A stretch of 22,613 bases of DNA, taken from the NCBI GenBank assembly GCA_037385045.1, contig JARRNJ010000035.1, positions 1 to 22,613 on the forward strand. Direction: 5' to 3'. This document shows positions 7,581 through 16,700 of this stretch, in pieces. This DNA is from JARRNJ01 sp037385045. GTDB lineage: Bacteria; Pseudomonadota; Gammaproteobacteria; JASBUN01. Position numbers and translations under genes: made by a program. A model generated the notes under the pieces. The model worked only from the letters and a program-made list of their open reading frames with translations. It did not search any database and was not told where the DNA came from. How positions within the stretch are numbered: position 1 is the stretch's first letter; every line of letters begins with the position of its first letter.

Positions 7581-7826
7581 ATGAGTGTAGGTTGGATACA
7601 GCTGGTGATCATTTTGCTGATCGTGCTGCTGCTGTTCGGTACCAAGAAACTGCGCAACATCGGTACTGACCTCGGCGGTGCCATCCGCGGCTTTCGCCAG
7701 GCCATGAAGGACGAGGCGAAAGGCGAGGAGGCCGAATCCGAAAAGCACAAGCTCGAAGAGCAGAAGGAAGGCAGCGTCATCGAGGGCGAGGTCACGTCCA
7801 AGGAAGAGCATAAGGACAAGGTCTGA
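7581..7826 (+). CDS. tatA: Sec-independent (twin-arginine) translocase subunit TatA
   Basis: Small membrane protein that assembles around substrate-loaded TatBC to let folded twin-arginine proteins cross the inner membrane. 81 residues: an N-terminal helix (about 5-19) ending in the diagnostic Phe19-Gly20 hinge, then the amphipathic helix TKKLRNIGTDLGGAIRGF and a charged tail. ATG 7581 has a GGAGAGG site. The gene begins 22 nt after the HIT gene. TatA is normally far more abundant than TatB or TatC; the hairpin just downstream (7831-7857) may bear on that. Confidence 0.96.
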   Translation: MSVGWIQLVIILLIVLLLFGTKKLRNIGTDLGGAIRGFRQAMKDEAKGEEAESEKHKLEEQKEGSVIEGEVTSKEEHKDKV

Positions 7827-7830
7827 GTCG

Positions 7831-7857
7831 TCGCCCGGCAACCGCGCGCCCGGGCGA
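7831..7857 (+). promoter_or_regulatory. GC-rich hairpin between tatA and tatB
   Basis: TCGCCCGG (7831-7838) and CCGGGCGA (7850-7857) form a perfect 8-bp stem with an 11-nt loop, starting 4 nt after the tatA stop. There is no T tract, so it is not a standard terminator. It could protect the tatA message from 3' decay and so help raise TatA over TatB and TatC. The rest of the 98-nt gap holds only a 9-bp direct repeat (GTGAGTCCG at 7889 and 7909). Confidence 0.4.
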
Positions 7858-7924
7858 GGTTCCGGGATCGCCGCTTGACGCCGCGACCGTGAGTCCGTCG
7901 ACCTTTGTGTGAGTCCGCGCCCCC

Positions 7925-8494
7925 ATGTTCGATATTGGCTTCTGGGAACTCTTTGTAATCGGCATCGTGGCGCTCCTGGTCATCGGACCGGAGCGGCTGC
8001 CCGATGTCGCCCGCAAGGCCGGAATGTGGATGGGCCGCGCGCGGCGGCTGGTCCAGCAGGTGAAGGACGATATCGACCGCGAGTTGGCCGCCGACGAACT
8101 GCGGCGCGCGCTCAAGGATCAGTCGGACCGAGACTCCATATACGAGGTTATCGAGGAAACCAAGCAGACCATCGCCGAGGCCAAGGGTTCGCTGGACGAG
8201 ACCAAGCGTGCGTTGGAGGAGGAGACCGCCGCGGCGGCGGACGCCGTCAACGAAACGAAAGCGGCAGTCGAGGATCCGGCGCACGACGGAGAAGGCGCCC
8301 GGCTGGAATCCAAGCCCAACCCCGAATCTGCATCCGAACCCAAGTCCGAACCCAAGTCCGAACCCGAGTCCGAACCCGAGTCCGAACCCGAGTATCTGGT
8401 AAAGGCCGTCGCGGAGAACGGTGACCGTTCGGATCAGGCGGCTGACACCACCGACACCAAGAAGCGCGATGGCGGATCAGGAAGCCAGGCCTGA
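7925..8494 (+). CDS. tatB: Twin-arginine translocase subunit TatB
   Basis: Forms the substrate-receptor complex with TatC. 189 residues. The opening MFDIGFWELFVIGIVALLVIGPERLP has the transmembrane helix (about 5-20) and the Gly21-Pro22 hinge with the TatB-type PERLP signature, then a long amphipathic/coiled-coil-prone helix (about 26-105). The C-terminus is extended and charged and contains a Ser-Glu-Pro-Lys/Glu repeat (residues 137-156) encoded by five 12-bp units. ATG 7925 gives the exact family N-terminus. The last 26 nt overlap tatC. Confidence 0.94.
   Translation: MFDIGFWELFVIGIVALLVIGPERLPDVARKAGMWMGRARRLVQQVKDDIDRELAADELRRALKDQSDRDSIYEVIEETKQTIAEAKGSLDETKRALEEETAAAADAVNETKAAVEDPAHDGEGARLESKPNPESASEPKSEPKSEPESEPESEPEYLVKAVAENGDRSDQAADTTDTKKRDGGSGSQA
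8333..8392 (+). repeat. Five tandem 12-bp units within tatB
   Basis: Five consecutive units of TCCGAACCC followed by AAG (units 1-2) or GAG (units 3-5), in frame, encoding SEPK/SEPE. The units are otherwise identical at the DNA level, including third codon positions. That points to recent slippage-driven expansion and likely length variation between strains. Confidence 0.93.
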
Positions 8495-9512
8495 AGACGA
8501 GCTCGGCGACGAGCAGCCGTTCATCTCGCACCTCCTGGAGTTGCGCGACCGGTTGCTGCGCATGGTGTTGTGCGTCGTCGTCATCTTCGTCGGGCTCGTC
8601 TACTGGTCCAACACCCTGTATGAGTGGCTGTCCAGGCCGCTGCTGAAGATGCTGCCCCAAGGCGGGCAGATGATCGCTACCGATGTTGCCTCACCGTTCC
8701 TGACGCCGTTCAAGCTGACGCTGATGGTGTCGATCTTCGTCTCCATCCCGTACATCCTCTACCAGTTCTGGGGTTTCGTCGCACCGGGCCTGTATAAGAA
8801 CGAGCGGCGCATGATCGTGCCCATCCTGGTGAGCAGCGTGGCGCTGTTTTATACCGGGATGGCATTTGCCTATTACGTCGTATTCCCGATCGTCTTCAAG
8901 TTCTTCGCCGCCACGGCGCCGACCGGTGTGTCATTCAGCCCGGATATCGCCAAGTACCTCAGTTTCGTGATGACGATATTTTTCGCCTTCGGTGCGGCGT
9001 TCGAAGTGCCGATCGTCACGATCGTGCTGGTATGGATGGGCGTGACCACGCCGAAAAAGCTGCGGCGCATGCGTCCTTACATTATCGTCGGCGCCTTTGC
9101 CGTGGGCGCCGTGCTCACTCCGCCCGATGCCCTGTCCCAGAGCATGCTTGCCTTTCCCATGTGGCTGCTGTTCGAGCTGGGCTTGGTGTTTTCACGCTTC
9201 TACATGCCTAAGGACGCGGACGAGGACGAAGACGAGGATGACGCGGACGAGGGCGAACCCGAGGGACCCGATGACGGACCGCGGGGCGGCGGAGCCGCCG
9301 TGGCCCCCGAAAGTTCCGGGGACACCCAGGGGGACGAACCCGGGTTCGCCAGCGATGCGGAGATGGAGTCGGAGTTTGATCGCATCGACCGCGAAATGAG
9401 CCAGCTGGCCGGCGAGCAGCCAGCCGATGACCAGACCGGCGAGCAACACCAAGACGACGCATCCGGGGGCGTCGATTCCCAACGCGATCCCGGGGATAAG
9501 AAGCCGGATTAG
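8469..9512 (+). CDS. tatC: Twin-arginine translocase subunit TatC with long acidic C-terminal extension
   Basis: Polytopic receptor for twin-arginine signal peptides. 347 residues against 258 in E. coli. The core (about 15-246) shows FISHLLELRDRLLR, the cytoplasmic-loop motif FWGFVAPGLYKNERR (Glu112, equivalent of E. coli Glu103), NTAP-like ATAPTGV, LTPPDALSQ (Asp220, equivalent of Asp211) and six membrane segments. Residues 247-347 form a hydrophilic, strongly acidic tail (runs of DEDEDEDD, then Gly/Asp/Glu/Gln-rich sequence), far longer than the short tail of E. coli TatC. ATG 8469 lies inside the end of tatB. The tail would be cytoplasmic; its role is unknown. Confidence 0.95.
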   Translation: MADQEARPEDELGDEQPFISHLLELRDRLLRMVLCVVVIFVGLVYWSNTLYEWLSRPLLKMLPQGGQMIATDVASPFLTPFKLTLMVSIFVSIPYILYQFWGFVAPGLYKNERRMIVPILVSSVALFYTGMAFAYYVVFPIVFKFFAATAPTGVSFSPDIAKYLSFVMTIFFAFGAAFEVPIVTIVLVWMGVTTPKKLRRMRPYIIVGAFAVGAVLTPPDALSQSMLAFPMWLLFELGLVFSRFYMPKDADEDEDEDDADEGEPEGPDDGPRGGGAAVAPESSGDTQGDEPGFASDAEMESEFDRIDREMSQLAGEQPADDQTGEQHQDDASGGVDSQRDPGDKKPD

Positions 9513-9616
9513 ACCGAGGTTCGCTCTTCGGCGCTGCCAACGCCCGGGTGCGCCAGGGCACTTGCGCATCGGTAGCTGTTCACGGCGAACGGGCCGCTGC
9601 CCGAACGGAGTCTTCC

Positions 9617-11491
9617 ATGCGCACGCTGCTCCAGGCTGGGACGATTGTCTTCATCCTGGCCGCCGGCGCTCTGCAGGCGGCACCCGGCAATCCGCTGCAC
9701 GACAATCCATCCCCCTATCTGGCCATGCACGCCGGGGATCCCGTCCGCTGGCAGCCGTGGAGCCGCGACGTCATGGCGCGGGCGCGCCGCGAGGGCAGGC
9801 TGGTCTTTCTGTCCATCGGCTATTTCGCCTGCCGCTGGTGTCACGTGATGCAGCACGAATCATTCCAGAATCCGGAGATCGCCCAGTTGTTGAACCGCGA
9901 TTTCATTCCGGTAGTGATCGACCGCGAACTCAATCCGGCGCTGGACGCGCGCATGATCGCGTTCGTTGAACGTACCCGCGGTCACGCAGGTTGGCCATTG
10001 AACGTATTCGTTACCCCCGGCGGGTACCCGCTGATCGGAACCGTGTATCTGCCGCCGGCCCGGTTCAAGGAGTTCCTGGTCAAGCTCAACCGGGCGTGGC
10101 GCGGGGACCGCGCCGGTCTCGAAGCGCTGGCCCGTGAGGCGGCGCGATCGATGCCGCAACCGGAGGTCTCACCGGGTCCCCATCTGCCGGCCGGGTGGGC
10201 CGATGAATTGCGCCGGGCGCTGGTCGCCCGCGCGTTGCAGCTCGGCGACGAAATGGCCGGCGGTTTCGGGCAATCGAACAAGTTCCCCATGGCGCCGCAG
10301 CTGGACGCGTTGTTGGACGCATTGAGCGCAAAACCCGACCCGGCGCTGGCTCGGCTCCTGCGCCTGACCCTGGACCAAATGGCGAGCCAGGGGCTGCGGG
10401 ATCACCTCCGGGGCGGATTCTTCCGCTATGCCACCGACCCGGACTGGAAGGTGCCGCACTTCGAGAAGATGCTCTATGGCAACGCGCTGCTCGCGGCGGT
10501 GTACATCAAGGCCGCGCGCGTGCTGGATGAACCGCGCTACCTCGCGGTGGCCCGTGACACGCTGGACTTCATGCTGCGCGAATTCACCACGGGTTCCGGC
10601 GCCATGATCGCCAGCCTGTCGGCGGTGGATGGGCGCGGCATCGATGGCGGGTTTTACCTTTGGAACCAGCGGCAGCTCTCCCGTTTGTTGTCGCCCGAAG
10701 AGCTGGCCGTGGCGCGCGTGTGTTGGGGCATGCATGGTTCCCCGACAACCCCCGACGGCTACCTGCCCATGGTCGCCGCATCCCCGGAGGCGGCGGGCAA
10801 GACCCTGGGATTGGCGCCGGCACAGGTGCGGCGCCTGCTGCATGCGGCGCGGGCCAAGCTGGTTGCGGCGCAGCGCCGGCGTGTGCTGCCGCGCGATACC
10901 AAGCAGCTGGCCGGATGGAACGGACTGGCGTTGCGCGCCCTGGCCGAGGCTGCGGCGCTGCCCGGGGCGGAGCGCTACCGCGAAGCCGGCCGCCGGGTGC
11001 GCGATTACCTGATTCACCGTCTCTGGACCGGCGGGCGCCTGCTGCGGGCCCGCAGTTCTCATGGCCGGCTGGGGGAGGCGTCGCTGCAGGACTATGCCTA
11101 CGTAGCCAGCGGGCTGTATGCCTGGGCGCGCGTGAGCGGCGACGCAAGGGCATTGGCCGTGGCGCGAAAGATCGTCGCCCGGGCGTGGCACGATTACCAC
11201 CGGGCCCAGGGTTGGGTGTTGGAAACGGCTCCGGTGCTGAGTTACGGCATGGCGGAGCCGGTCATCGCCGACGGCCCCATGCCGTCACCTTCGGCGACGC
11301 TGATCGAAGTGAGCTTGCGCCTGGCGCGGGACGACCATGATACGCGGCTGCTGCGCCGCGCGCGCCGGGCGCTCAACGTCAGTCACGGAATGCTGCGCGC
11401 CGACGCATTCTGGTTTGCGACTCAGATCGAGGCGCTGGCCCTGGCACAGCCGTCAGGCGCCGGCGGGGATGGTCAATCGGGGGAGCGGTAA
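9617..11491 (+). CDS. Exported DUF255 / thioredoxin-like protein (YyaL/SSP411 family)
   Basis: 624 residues. The N-terminal thioredoxin-fold domain (about 28-190) has the family signature NPLHDNPSPYLAMHAGDPVRW, then ACRWCHVMQHESF with a CxxC pair (Cys72, Cys75) and WPLNVFVTPGGYPL. The remainder is an alpha/alpha-barrel like that of six-hairpin glycosidases (GGFFRYATDPDWKVPHFEKMLY and later WNGLALRALAEAA are family-typical). ATG 9617 gives a clear Sec signal peptide (hydrophobic core about 8-18, cleavage near LQA-AP); a GTG at 9548 would bury it. Many relatives are cytosolic, so export is notable. No twin-arginine motif is present although tatABC lies just upstream. Biochemical function is not established for the family. 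Confidence 0.85.
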   Translation: MRTLLQAGTIVFILAAGALQAAPGNPLHDNPSPYLAMHAGDPVRWQPWSRDVMARARREGRLVFLSIGYFACRWCHVMQHESFQNPEIAQLLNRDFIPVVIDRELNPALDARMIAFVERTRGHAGWPLNVFVTPGGYPLIGTVYLPPARFKEFLVKLNRAWRGDRAGLEALAREAARSMPQPEVSPGPHLPAGWADELRRALVARALQLGDEMAGGFGQSNKFPMAPQLDALLDALSAKPDPALARLLRLTLDQMASQGLRDHLRGGFFRYATDPDWKVPHFEKMLYGNALLAAVYIKAARVLDEPRYLAVARDTLDFMLREFTTGSGAMIASLSAVDGRGIDGGFYLWNQRQLSRLLSPEELAVARVCWGMHGSPTTPDGYLPMVAASPEAAGKTLGLAPAQVRRLLHAARAKLVAAQRRRVLPRDTKQLAGWNGLALRALAEAAALPGAERYREAGRRVRDYLIHRLWTGGRLLRARSSHGRLGEASLQDYAYVASGLYAWARVSGDARALAVARKIVARAWHDYHRAQGWVLETAPVLSYGMAEPVIADGPMPSPSATLIEVSLRLARDDHDTRLLRRARRALNVSHGMLRADAFWFATQIEALALAQPSGAGGDGQSGER

Positions 11492-11820
11492 CGCATGCGG
11501 GTGCCGTGCAGCAGGGAGAGGCTGATTTCCTCTGCCGAGAGCTCGGGCGGGAAGTAGGCACCGGAAATCTTGGCGCCGTTGATGCTGGCGCCCTCGAGCC
11601 GCGCATCGCTGAAATCCAGCCCGCGCAAATCCGCCTGGCGCAGGTAGGCACCGCTGAGATCCAGGCCGCTGACATTCAGGCCCCGCAGGTCCAGGCCCCG
11701 CAGATCCGACCCGGTCAGATCGCAGCTCTGGCCTCGCTCCTTGAGCGTATTGAAGTCCTCGACTTTTCCCTGTCGCAGCAACTGATACATCGGGTCTTCC
11801 TTCATGAGGGGTTTGCTCAT
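11473..11820 (-). CDS. Short pentapeptide-repeat protein
   Basis: 115 residues. Residues about 33-85 are consecutive pentapeptides of the A(D/N)LxX type (CDLTG SDLRG LDLRG LNVSG LDLSG AYLRQ ADLRG LDFSD ARLEG ASING AKISG), about 11 units, enough for roughly two to three turns of a quadrilateral beta helix. A short charged helix-like N-terminus (YQLLRQGKVEDFNTLKERG) precedes them. The start is ATG 11820, with a GGAGGAG site; a GTG one codon earlier is less likely. The 3' end overlaps the convergent DUF255 gene by 19 nt. It follows the PilZ-like gene by 36 nt and is probably cotranscribed. The repeat is clear; the function is unknown. Confidence 0.8.
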   Translation of the reverse strand: MSKPLMKEDPMYQLLRQGKVEDFNTLKERGQSCDLTGSDLRGLDLRGLNVSGLDLSGAYLRQADLRGLDFSDARLEGASINGAKISGAYFPPELSAEEISLSLLHGTRMRYRSPD

Positions 11821-11856
11821 CACCGGCTCCTCCGCGGGTTTGGCTGCGGCTCTTTC

Positions 11857-13701
11857 TTACAGCATAGCGCGCATGGACATTATATTCTTGGTTTCGCTGT
11901 CCGGTTGCTTGGCGATCGTGAAGTGGAACTGACTGTAGGATTTGGTCGCATCCACGATCCGCGTCAGGCGCACGTAGTGGATTTCGTTGCCGGTATTCAC
12001 CGCCAGCAGCGAGCCGACGTCGAAAATCGCCGCCGGTACGATCAGTGTCGCCGCGTCGGCCATCAGCTCCACCGCCGGTACGATCAGACTGCGGAAATAT
12101 TCGCCGCCCTGGCCGACGCCCTTGATCGCCCGTGTCGCCGCCGGGGCGGCGCTGTCGTCGACCTGCATCACCCCCAGTTCCATGGTCCGGTTTTCCACTA
12201 CCCGCAGCCAACGAATGCAGCCGATGCGCCAATTCTCGTCGCGTCCCTCTCCCGTCAGCTGGTAGGCGATGATTTCCCCCACCCTTGCCGGCATGCTGCC
12301 TGATGCGGCGCAGGTGACGCTGAAGCCGCGCGCGCTGATGTTTTGCAGGTCCCACTGCGCCGGTGTCGGCGCGCTGTCCTCCGACTGGGGCGATTGGGGC
12401 GGCACTTTGGTGGTATAGATCTTCTCCCATACGTCCGCCGCCCGCCGGTCGGCGAACTGCGAGACGCGCCCGCGCTCCTGGTCACCGCGCAGGTGTTGCT
12501 GGGGCTCCTCCATCTTCCACGGCTCGAGGTCCGTCGGCAGCAATGACAGTTCGGTCTTCGGTTCCGGCCGTGCCTCTGGTGTATAACCGGTATGAATCTG
12601 AACCTCGTCCACCTCCGGTTGAAAGGGCGCGTTGTCGCTGAGCAACTGGTACGCCGCCCTCAGTCCCATACACAGCCTGGCCTGCCCCAAGGTCGAATGC
12701 CGTTCGTGCGCGCGTTCGCGATTGCGCCCCCAGGCACCGGCCAGCCTATTGAGCATATTGCGCTGCAGCCGGCGTGCCAGCGGTGACAGGTCGCGCACAC
12801 CCGGGTCGGTCTTGCCGTCGGTGAGCAGAGCAATGCGTTTGTCGAGCATCGCCAGCAGTTGGTCGAGCGCGAACAGGCGCGGCTCTCCGGCCTGGCGCAG
12901 ATCGCCGCTGTCAAGGGCGAGGCGCGGTGGTGCGTCGCCTTCCAGATCGACGTAATAACATGGAGCATGCGCATCGTCGTCGGCGGTCAGCACGCGGCAT
13001 CCGGCGCCGAGCTTGTACAGGAGCCGGAATACGGTGCGCGCTTCGTCCTGCATCAGGTGATAGGGATTGGCCGCGGCCAGCAGCGCCGCGCGCCGGTAGG
13101 CCAGTGACACGGTGCGCGGTTGACTGTCAGCGTGCTGCTGAAGTACCGGCGCCTCGTGAACGCCGTTTTGTTCCGCAAACCGGAAAAGGCTGTGCAGCTC
13201 GTGCCACAATCCGGGTGGCTCGGGAAAATACACGCTATAGATGTCCAAGAGCGCGAGGCTGTAATGATGCATCGCCATATACAGGCAAGTAAGCGCCAGG
13301 CGCCCCGACTTGCGCCCTTCGCTCTGTTCCTGCAACAGATCATGGACGACAATCTTGAATCCGGCGGCGACCGTGCGGTTCAGGTCCGCTGAGCGCTGGA
13401 AGCTCTCGAGGGGCCGGCTGGTCAGGGGCAGCAAGGCATGGGCGAACTTGCTGTGGATGGTATCGGCCAGGTCCTCGGCGACCGGTTGGATCCGCTGCAG
13501 CCATTGAAAGCGCAACAGCGGCTCCGCTCTCGCGCTGTTCAATTGCATCAATCTTTCCAGCACCTGGGTCGAGGCCAGGTCCGCATTGGCAAGCGGGAGC
13601 TCGCCCAACCATTGCTCCAACGCCTCCAGGCGGAGGTCGAGCCCCAATGCAGACGGATCGCTGCCGTGCTCAGGAATGTCGAGTTTGATGGTCACGGCCA
13701 A
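11857..13701 (-). CDS. Large PilZ-like protein (putative c-di-GMP effector)
   Basis: About 614 residues, cytosolic, no signal or membrane segment. The first 310 residues look mainly helical and unrecognised. Arg326, Arg330 and Arg334 (RNRERAHER) give overlapping RxxxR motifs followed by a strand-like segment (QARLCMGLRAAY). A polar, Pro/Glu/Gln-rich stretch follows (about 360-450), then DLQNISARGF with the PilZ NxSxxG motif (Asn454, Ser456, Gly459) and a beta-rich C-terminus. Normally the two motifs are about 20-30 residues apart. The start is uncertain: TTG at 13701 or GTG at 13695, both with weak ribosome sites. It lies 82 nt downstream of the RND gene. A PilZ assignment is likely; ligand binding is inferred. 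Confidence 0.7.
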   Translation of the reverse strand: MAVTIKLDIPEHGSDPSALGLDLRLEALEQWLGELPLANADLASTQVLERLMQLNSARAEPLLRFQWLQRIQPVAEDLADTIHSKFAHALLPLTSRPLESFQRSADLNRTVAAGFKIVVHDLLQEQSEGRKSGRLALTCLYMAMHHYSLALLDIYSVYFPEPPGLWHELHSLFRFAEQNGVHEAPVLQQHADSQPRTVSLAYRRAALLAAANPYHLMQDEARTVFRLLYKLGAGCRVLTADDDAHAPCYYVDLEGDAPPRLALDSGDLRQAGEPRLFALDQLLAMLDKRIALLTDGKTDPGVRDLSPLARRLQRNMLNRLAGAWGRNRERAHERHSTLGQARLCMGLRAAYQLLSDNAPFQPEVDEVQIHTGYTPEARPEPKTELSLLPTDLEPWKMEEPQQHLRGDQERGRVSQFADRRAADVWEKIYTTKVPPQSPQSEDSAPTPAQWDLQNISARGFSVTCAASGSMPARVGEIIAYQLTGEGRDENWRIGCIRWLRVVENRTMELGVMQVDDSAAPAATRAIKGVGQGGEYFRSLIVPAVELMADAATLIVPAAIFDVGSLLAVNTGNEIHYVRLTRIVDATKSYSQFHFTIAKQPDSETKNIMSMRAML

Positions 13702-13783
13702 GGTGTATCTCTGTTCGAACTGTCAAGATGGTATCTGGAATGATGCTTTCGCTCAATGAAGCCCGTCGCGCCATTGGACGTGG

Positions 13784-16700
13784 TCAAGATGGCTGCAATC
13801 GGCGTGGCGTGCGGCGGTGAACAGCCTGGTAAATTACGGGGACCAGGAACAGGCTGACCAGCAGAGAGAAGCTCAGCCCGGAGACGATGGTCACCGCAAG
13901 GGGCTGGAGCATCTCCGCGCCTTCGCCCCATGCCAGTGCCAACGGCAGGAGGCCGACAACGGTGGTAAGGGTGGTCATCAGAATGGGGCGCAGACGCTGC
14001 CCCGCGGCGCTGACGATCGCCTGGTCGACCGACATTGCCGATTCCCTACAAATCTCGATGTATTCCACCAGGACGATGGCATTGTTGACCACAATTCCGG
14101 CCAGCATGATCAGTCCCAGCCACACCGGCATGGACAAGTGCATGTGGGTCGCCACCAATCCGAGCGCCACGCCGATGATGCAAAACGGTGCGCTGAGCAG
14201 AATCACCAATGGATTGCGCAATGACTCGTAGTGTACCGCCATCACCACGAACACCAGAAACAGCGCCAGGCCCAGCAGGATTTCGGCAGTGTGGGTTCCC
14301 TGCTGCAACGTCCGGCTGATGCCGGCATCGTAAATCGTGTAACCCTTGGGCAGATCGAGACCGGCGAGGTTGTTTTTGATCGCCTGCGTCACGATCCCCT
14401 GTGCCACGTCGCCCGACATGGACGCGGTTACTTCCACAATCCGCTGTTGGTTGTCACGCAAGATTTCCGCGGCCGATTGGATCAGGTGAACCCGGGCCAC
14501 ATCGCCAAGGTATACCGGCGTACGGCCGTCAGTGCTGCGGCCGAGAAACAGCGATTCCAGACTTTGCAGGTTGTCCACGTCCACACCCGGCAGGCGCAGG
14601 CGGATGTCGAAGGAACGGTCGCCGTCGATGTAGTCGCTGATCACCTTGCCGTCGATGGCGGTACGCACGGCGTCGCCGATGGCCTCAGCGGTCAGCCCGA
14701 GTGCGGTTGCGCGGTCGCGGTCGACCTTCACCGCCAGCTCCTGACTGGTTTCCTCCGAAGACAGCGCGACGTTGCGAATGCCGGCGATGCCGGAAAGCCG
14801 CCGGGTGACTGCGCGGCCGATCGCGTTCAGGGTGTCCAGGTCGGGTCCCTGCACCCGCAGGCTGATGTCGTCGCTGCCGCGCGACAGGGGAATGCCGCGC
14901 AGCCCGCCCGTCGAGATTCGAGCCCGGACCCCGGCCAACGCCGCCGCATCGATCGCCCGCTGCAGGCCCTTGACCCACTGTTCGCTGCTCACCGAACGCC
15001 GGGGCAGCGGCAGCAGCTGCACGTCGATGGTGGCCTTGTTGCGCGCCTCGTACTCTGAGCGGCCGAAGATGAAGCCGCCGGTGGTGGTGAAAACCGTCTG
15101 TACCGCGTGTTGGGCACGGATCAGAGCCTCGATGGTGCGGACGCTGCGATCGGTTTCCTCGAGGTTGACGCCGGGGTCGGCGGTGATGCGGATGGTGATC
15201 CGGCCGTCGTCGAGCTTGGGCAGGAAGTCCTGTCGGGCGGATAGAAACCAGGGCACGCTCAGCGCCAGGCCCGCGATCAGCGTTGACGCCAGGGCGATCT
15301 TCAGTAGCGGCCGCGCCAGCAGTTTCATGATCAGGAACGCGAAGCCGCCTTGCATGCCCGTCATCAGTCGGTCAATGACAGCACGCGCGCGGCTGGCATC
15401 CGGCGAATGCACCCGAGCGCCCAGCGCCGGCGTCACCGTCAGCGCCACTACCATGGAGGCGACGATCGCCGCGGTGATGGTGAAGATCAGCTCCCGGAAC
15501 AGCAGCCCGATCAGGCCGCTGATGAACAAGAACGGTACGATGGCGGCCAGGTTGGTGGTGGTGGAGGCGACGATGGCGCTGTTGACCTCGGCCGCCGCGC
15601 GGGTACCGGCATCGTAGTCGCTTTCGCCCGTCTGCTGGTGGCGATGGATGTTCTCCAGCATCACGATGGTGTTGTCCACCAGCATGCCGATGCCGACGGC
15701 GAGACCGCCCAGTGTCATGATGTTCAGCGTCAGGCCGCCGAGGTCCATCAGCAGAAAAGTCACCAGCACGGCGATTGGTATCACGCTGCCGATGATCAGT
15801 GTGCGCCGCAGGTTGCCCAGAAACAGATAGACCACCGCCATTGCCAGCAGCGCGCCGCTCAGGGCTGCGCTGGCGGCGTTGCGCAGGGCGCTGCGCACGT
15901 AGGTGGCCTGGTCGGCAACCTTGGCTACGTGCACGGCGGCGGGAATGATTCCCTGGCGCTGCAGGTCGGCCAGGCGCTGTCGCACCGCGTCCACGGCGGC
16001 CACGGTATTGGCGGTGGGCTGCTTCTGAATCGACACCTTGATGCCGGGCGTGCCATTGAGGCGCACCCGCAGCCGCTCCTGTTCGTGGGTGTCGGCGACG
16101 TCGGCCACTTCGCGCAGCCGCACGAAGGTGCCGTTGGCCAACGGCAGCGGCAGGCGCTCGATGTCCTGCACCCGGTCGAAACGCGCCGCCGTGCGGCTAG
16201 AGAGTTCGCGGGTGGCGATGCGCACGCGGCCCGCAGGCTCCTCGATGTTGCCGCGTTGGATGGCGGCGATGAGGTCCGCGGTGCCGAGCCCCAGCCCGGC
16301 AAGGCGCTGCTGGTCCGGCAGCACCTGGATCTCGCGGCGCAGCCCGCCGCCTATCTCCACCGCGGCGACCCCGGGGAGGTTGAGGAACCATTTGGCGAAC
16401 ACGTCGTCGGTCCAGGTGCGCAGCGTAACGCCGTCATGGGCGCGGGAGCTGACGACGAACTCGGCGACCGGGCGTTGGGACGGATCGCGCTTGAAGATGA
16501 TCGGCGGGTCGATGGTGTCGGGCAGGAAACGCTTGGCCCGGTCCAGGCGCGTGCTGGCGTCACGCAGGGCCCGGTCGATGTCGGTACCGTAGCGAAAGGC
16601 CAGGTCCACCGCGCTGCGGCCTTCGGTGGTGGTCGATTGAACGTTGATGGCGTCCTCGGTGATGGCCAGCTGTTCCTCCAGTTGGCGGGTGATCTGGTCT

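Noticed and set aside
7109..8284. 391-codon minus-strand open frame across hisE, the HIT gene, tatA and tatB
   Set aside because: It spans several well-supported genes and the gaps between them, and has no recognisable domain.
11453..12430. 325-codon minus-strand frame overlapping the PilZ and pentapeptide genes in another phase
   Set aside because: Gly/Arg-rich shadow of the PilZ-like frame and the pentapeptide gene, both of which show real motifs.
13722..13792. 10-bp direct repeat GTCAAGATGG flanking the RND-PilZ gap
   Set aside because: Short, the second copy overlaps the RND stop codon, and no transposon features are present; probably chance.
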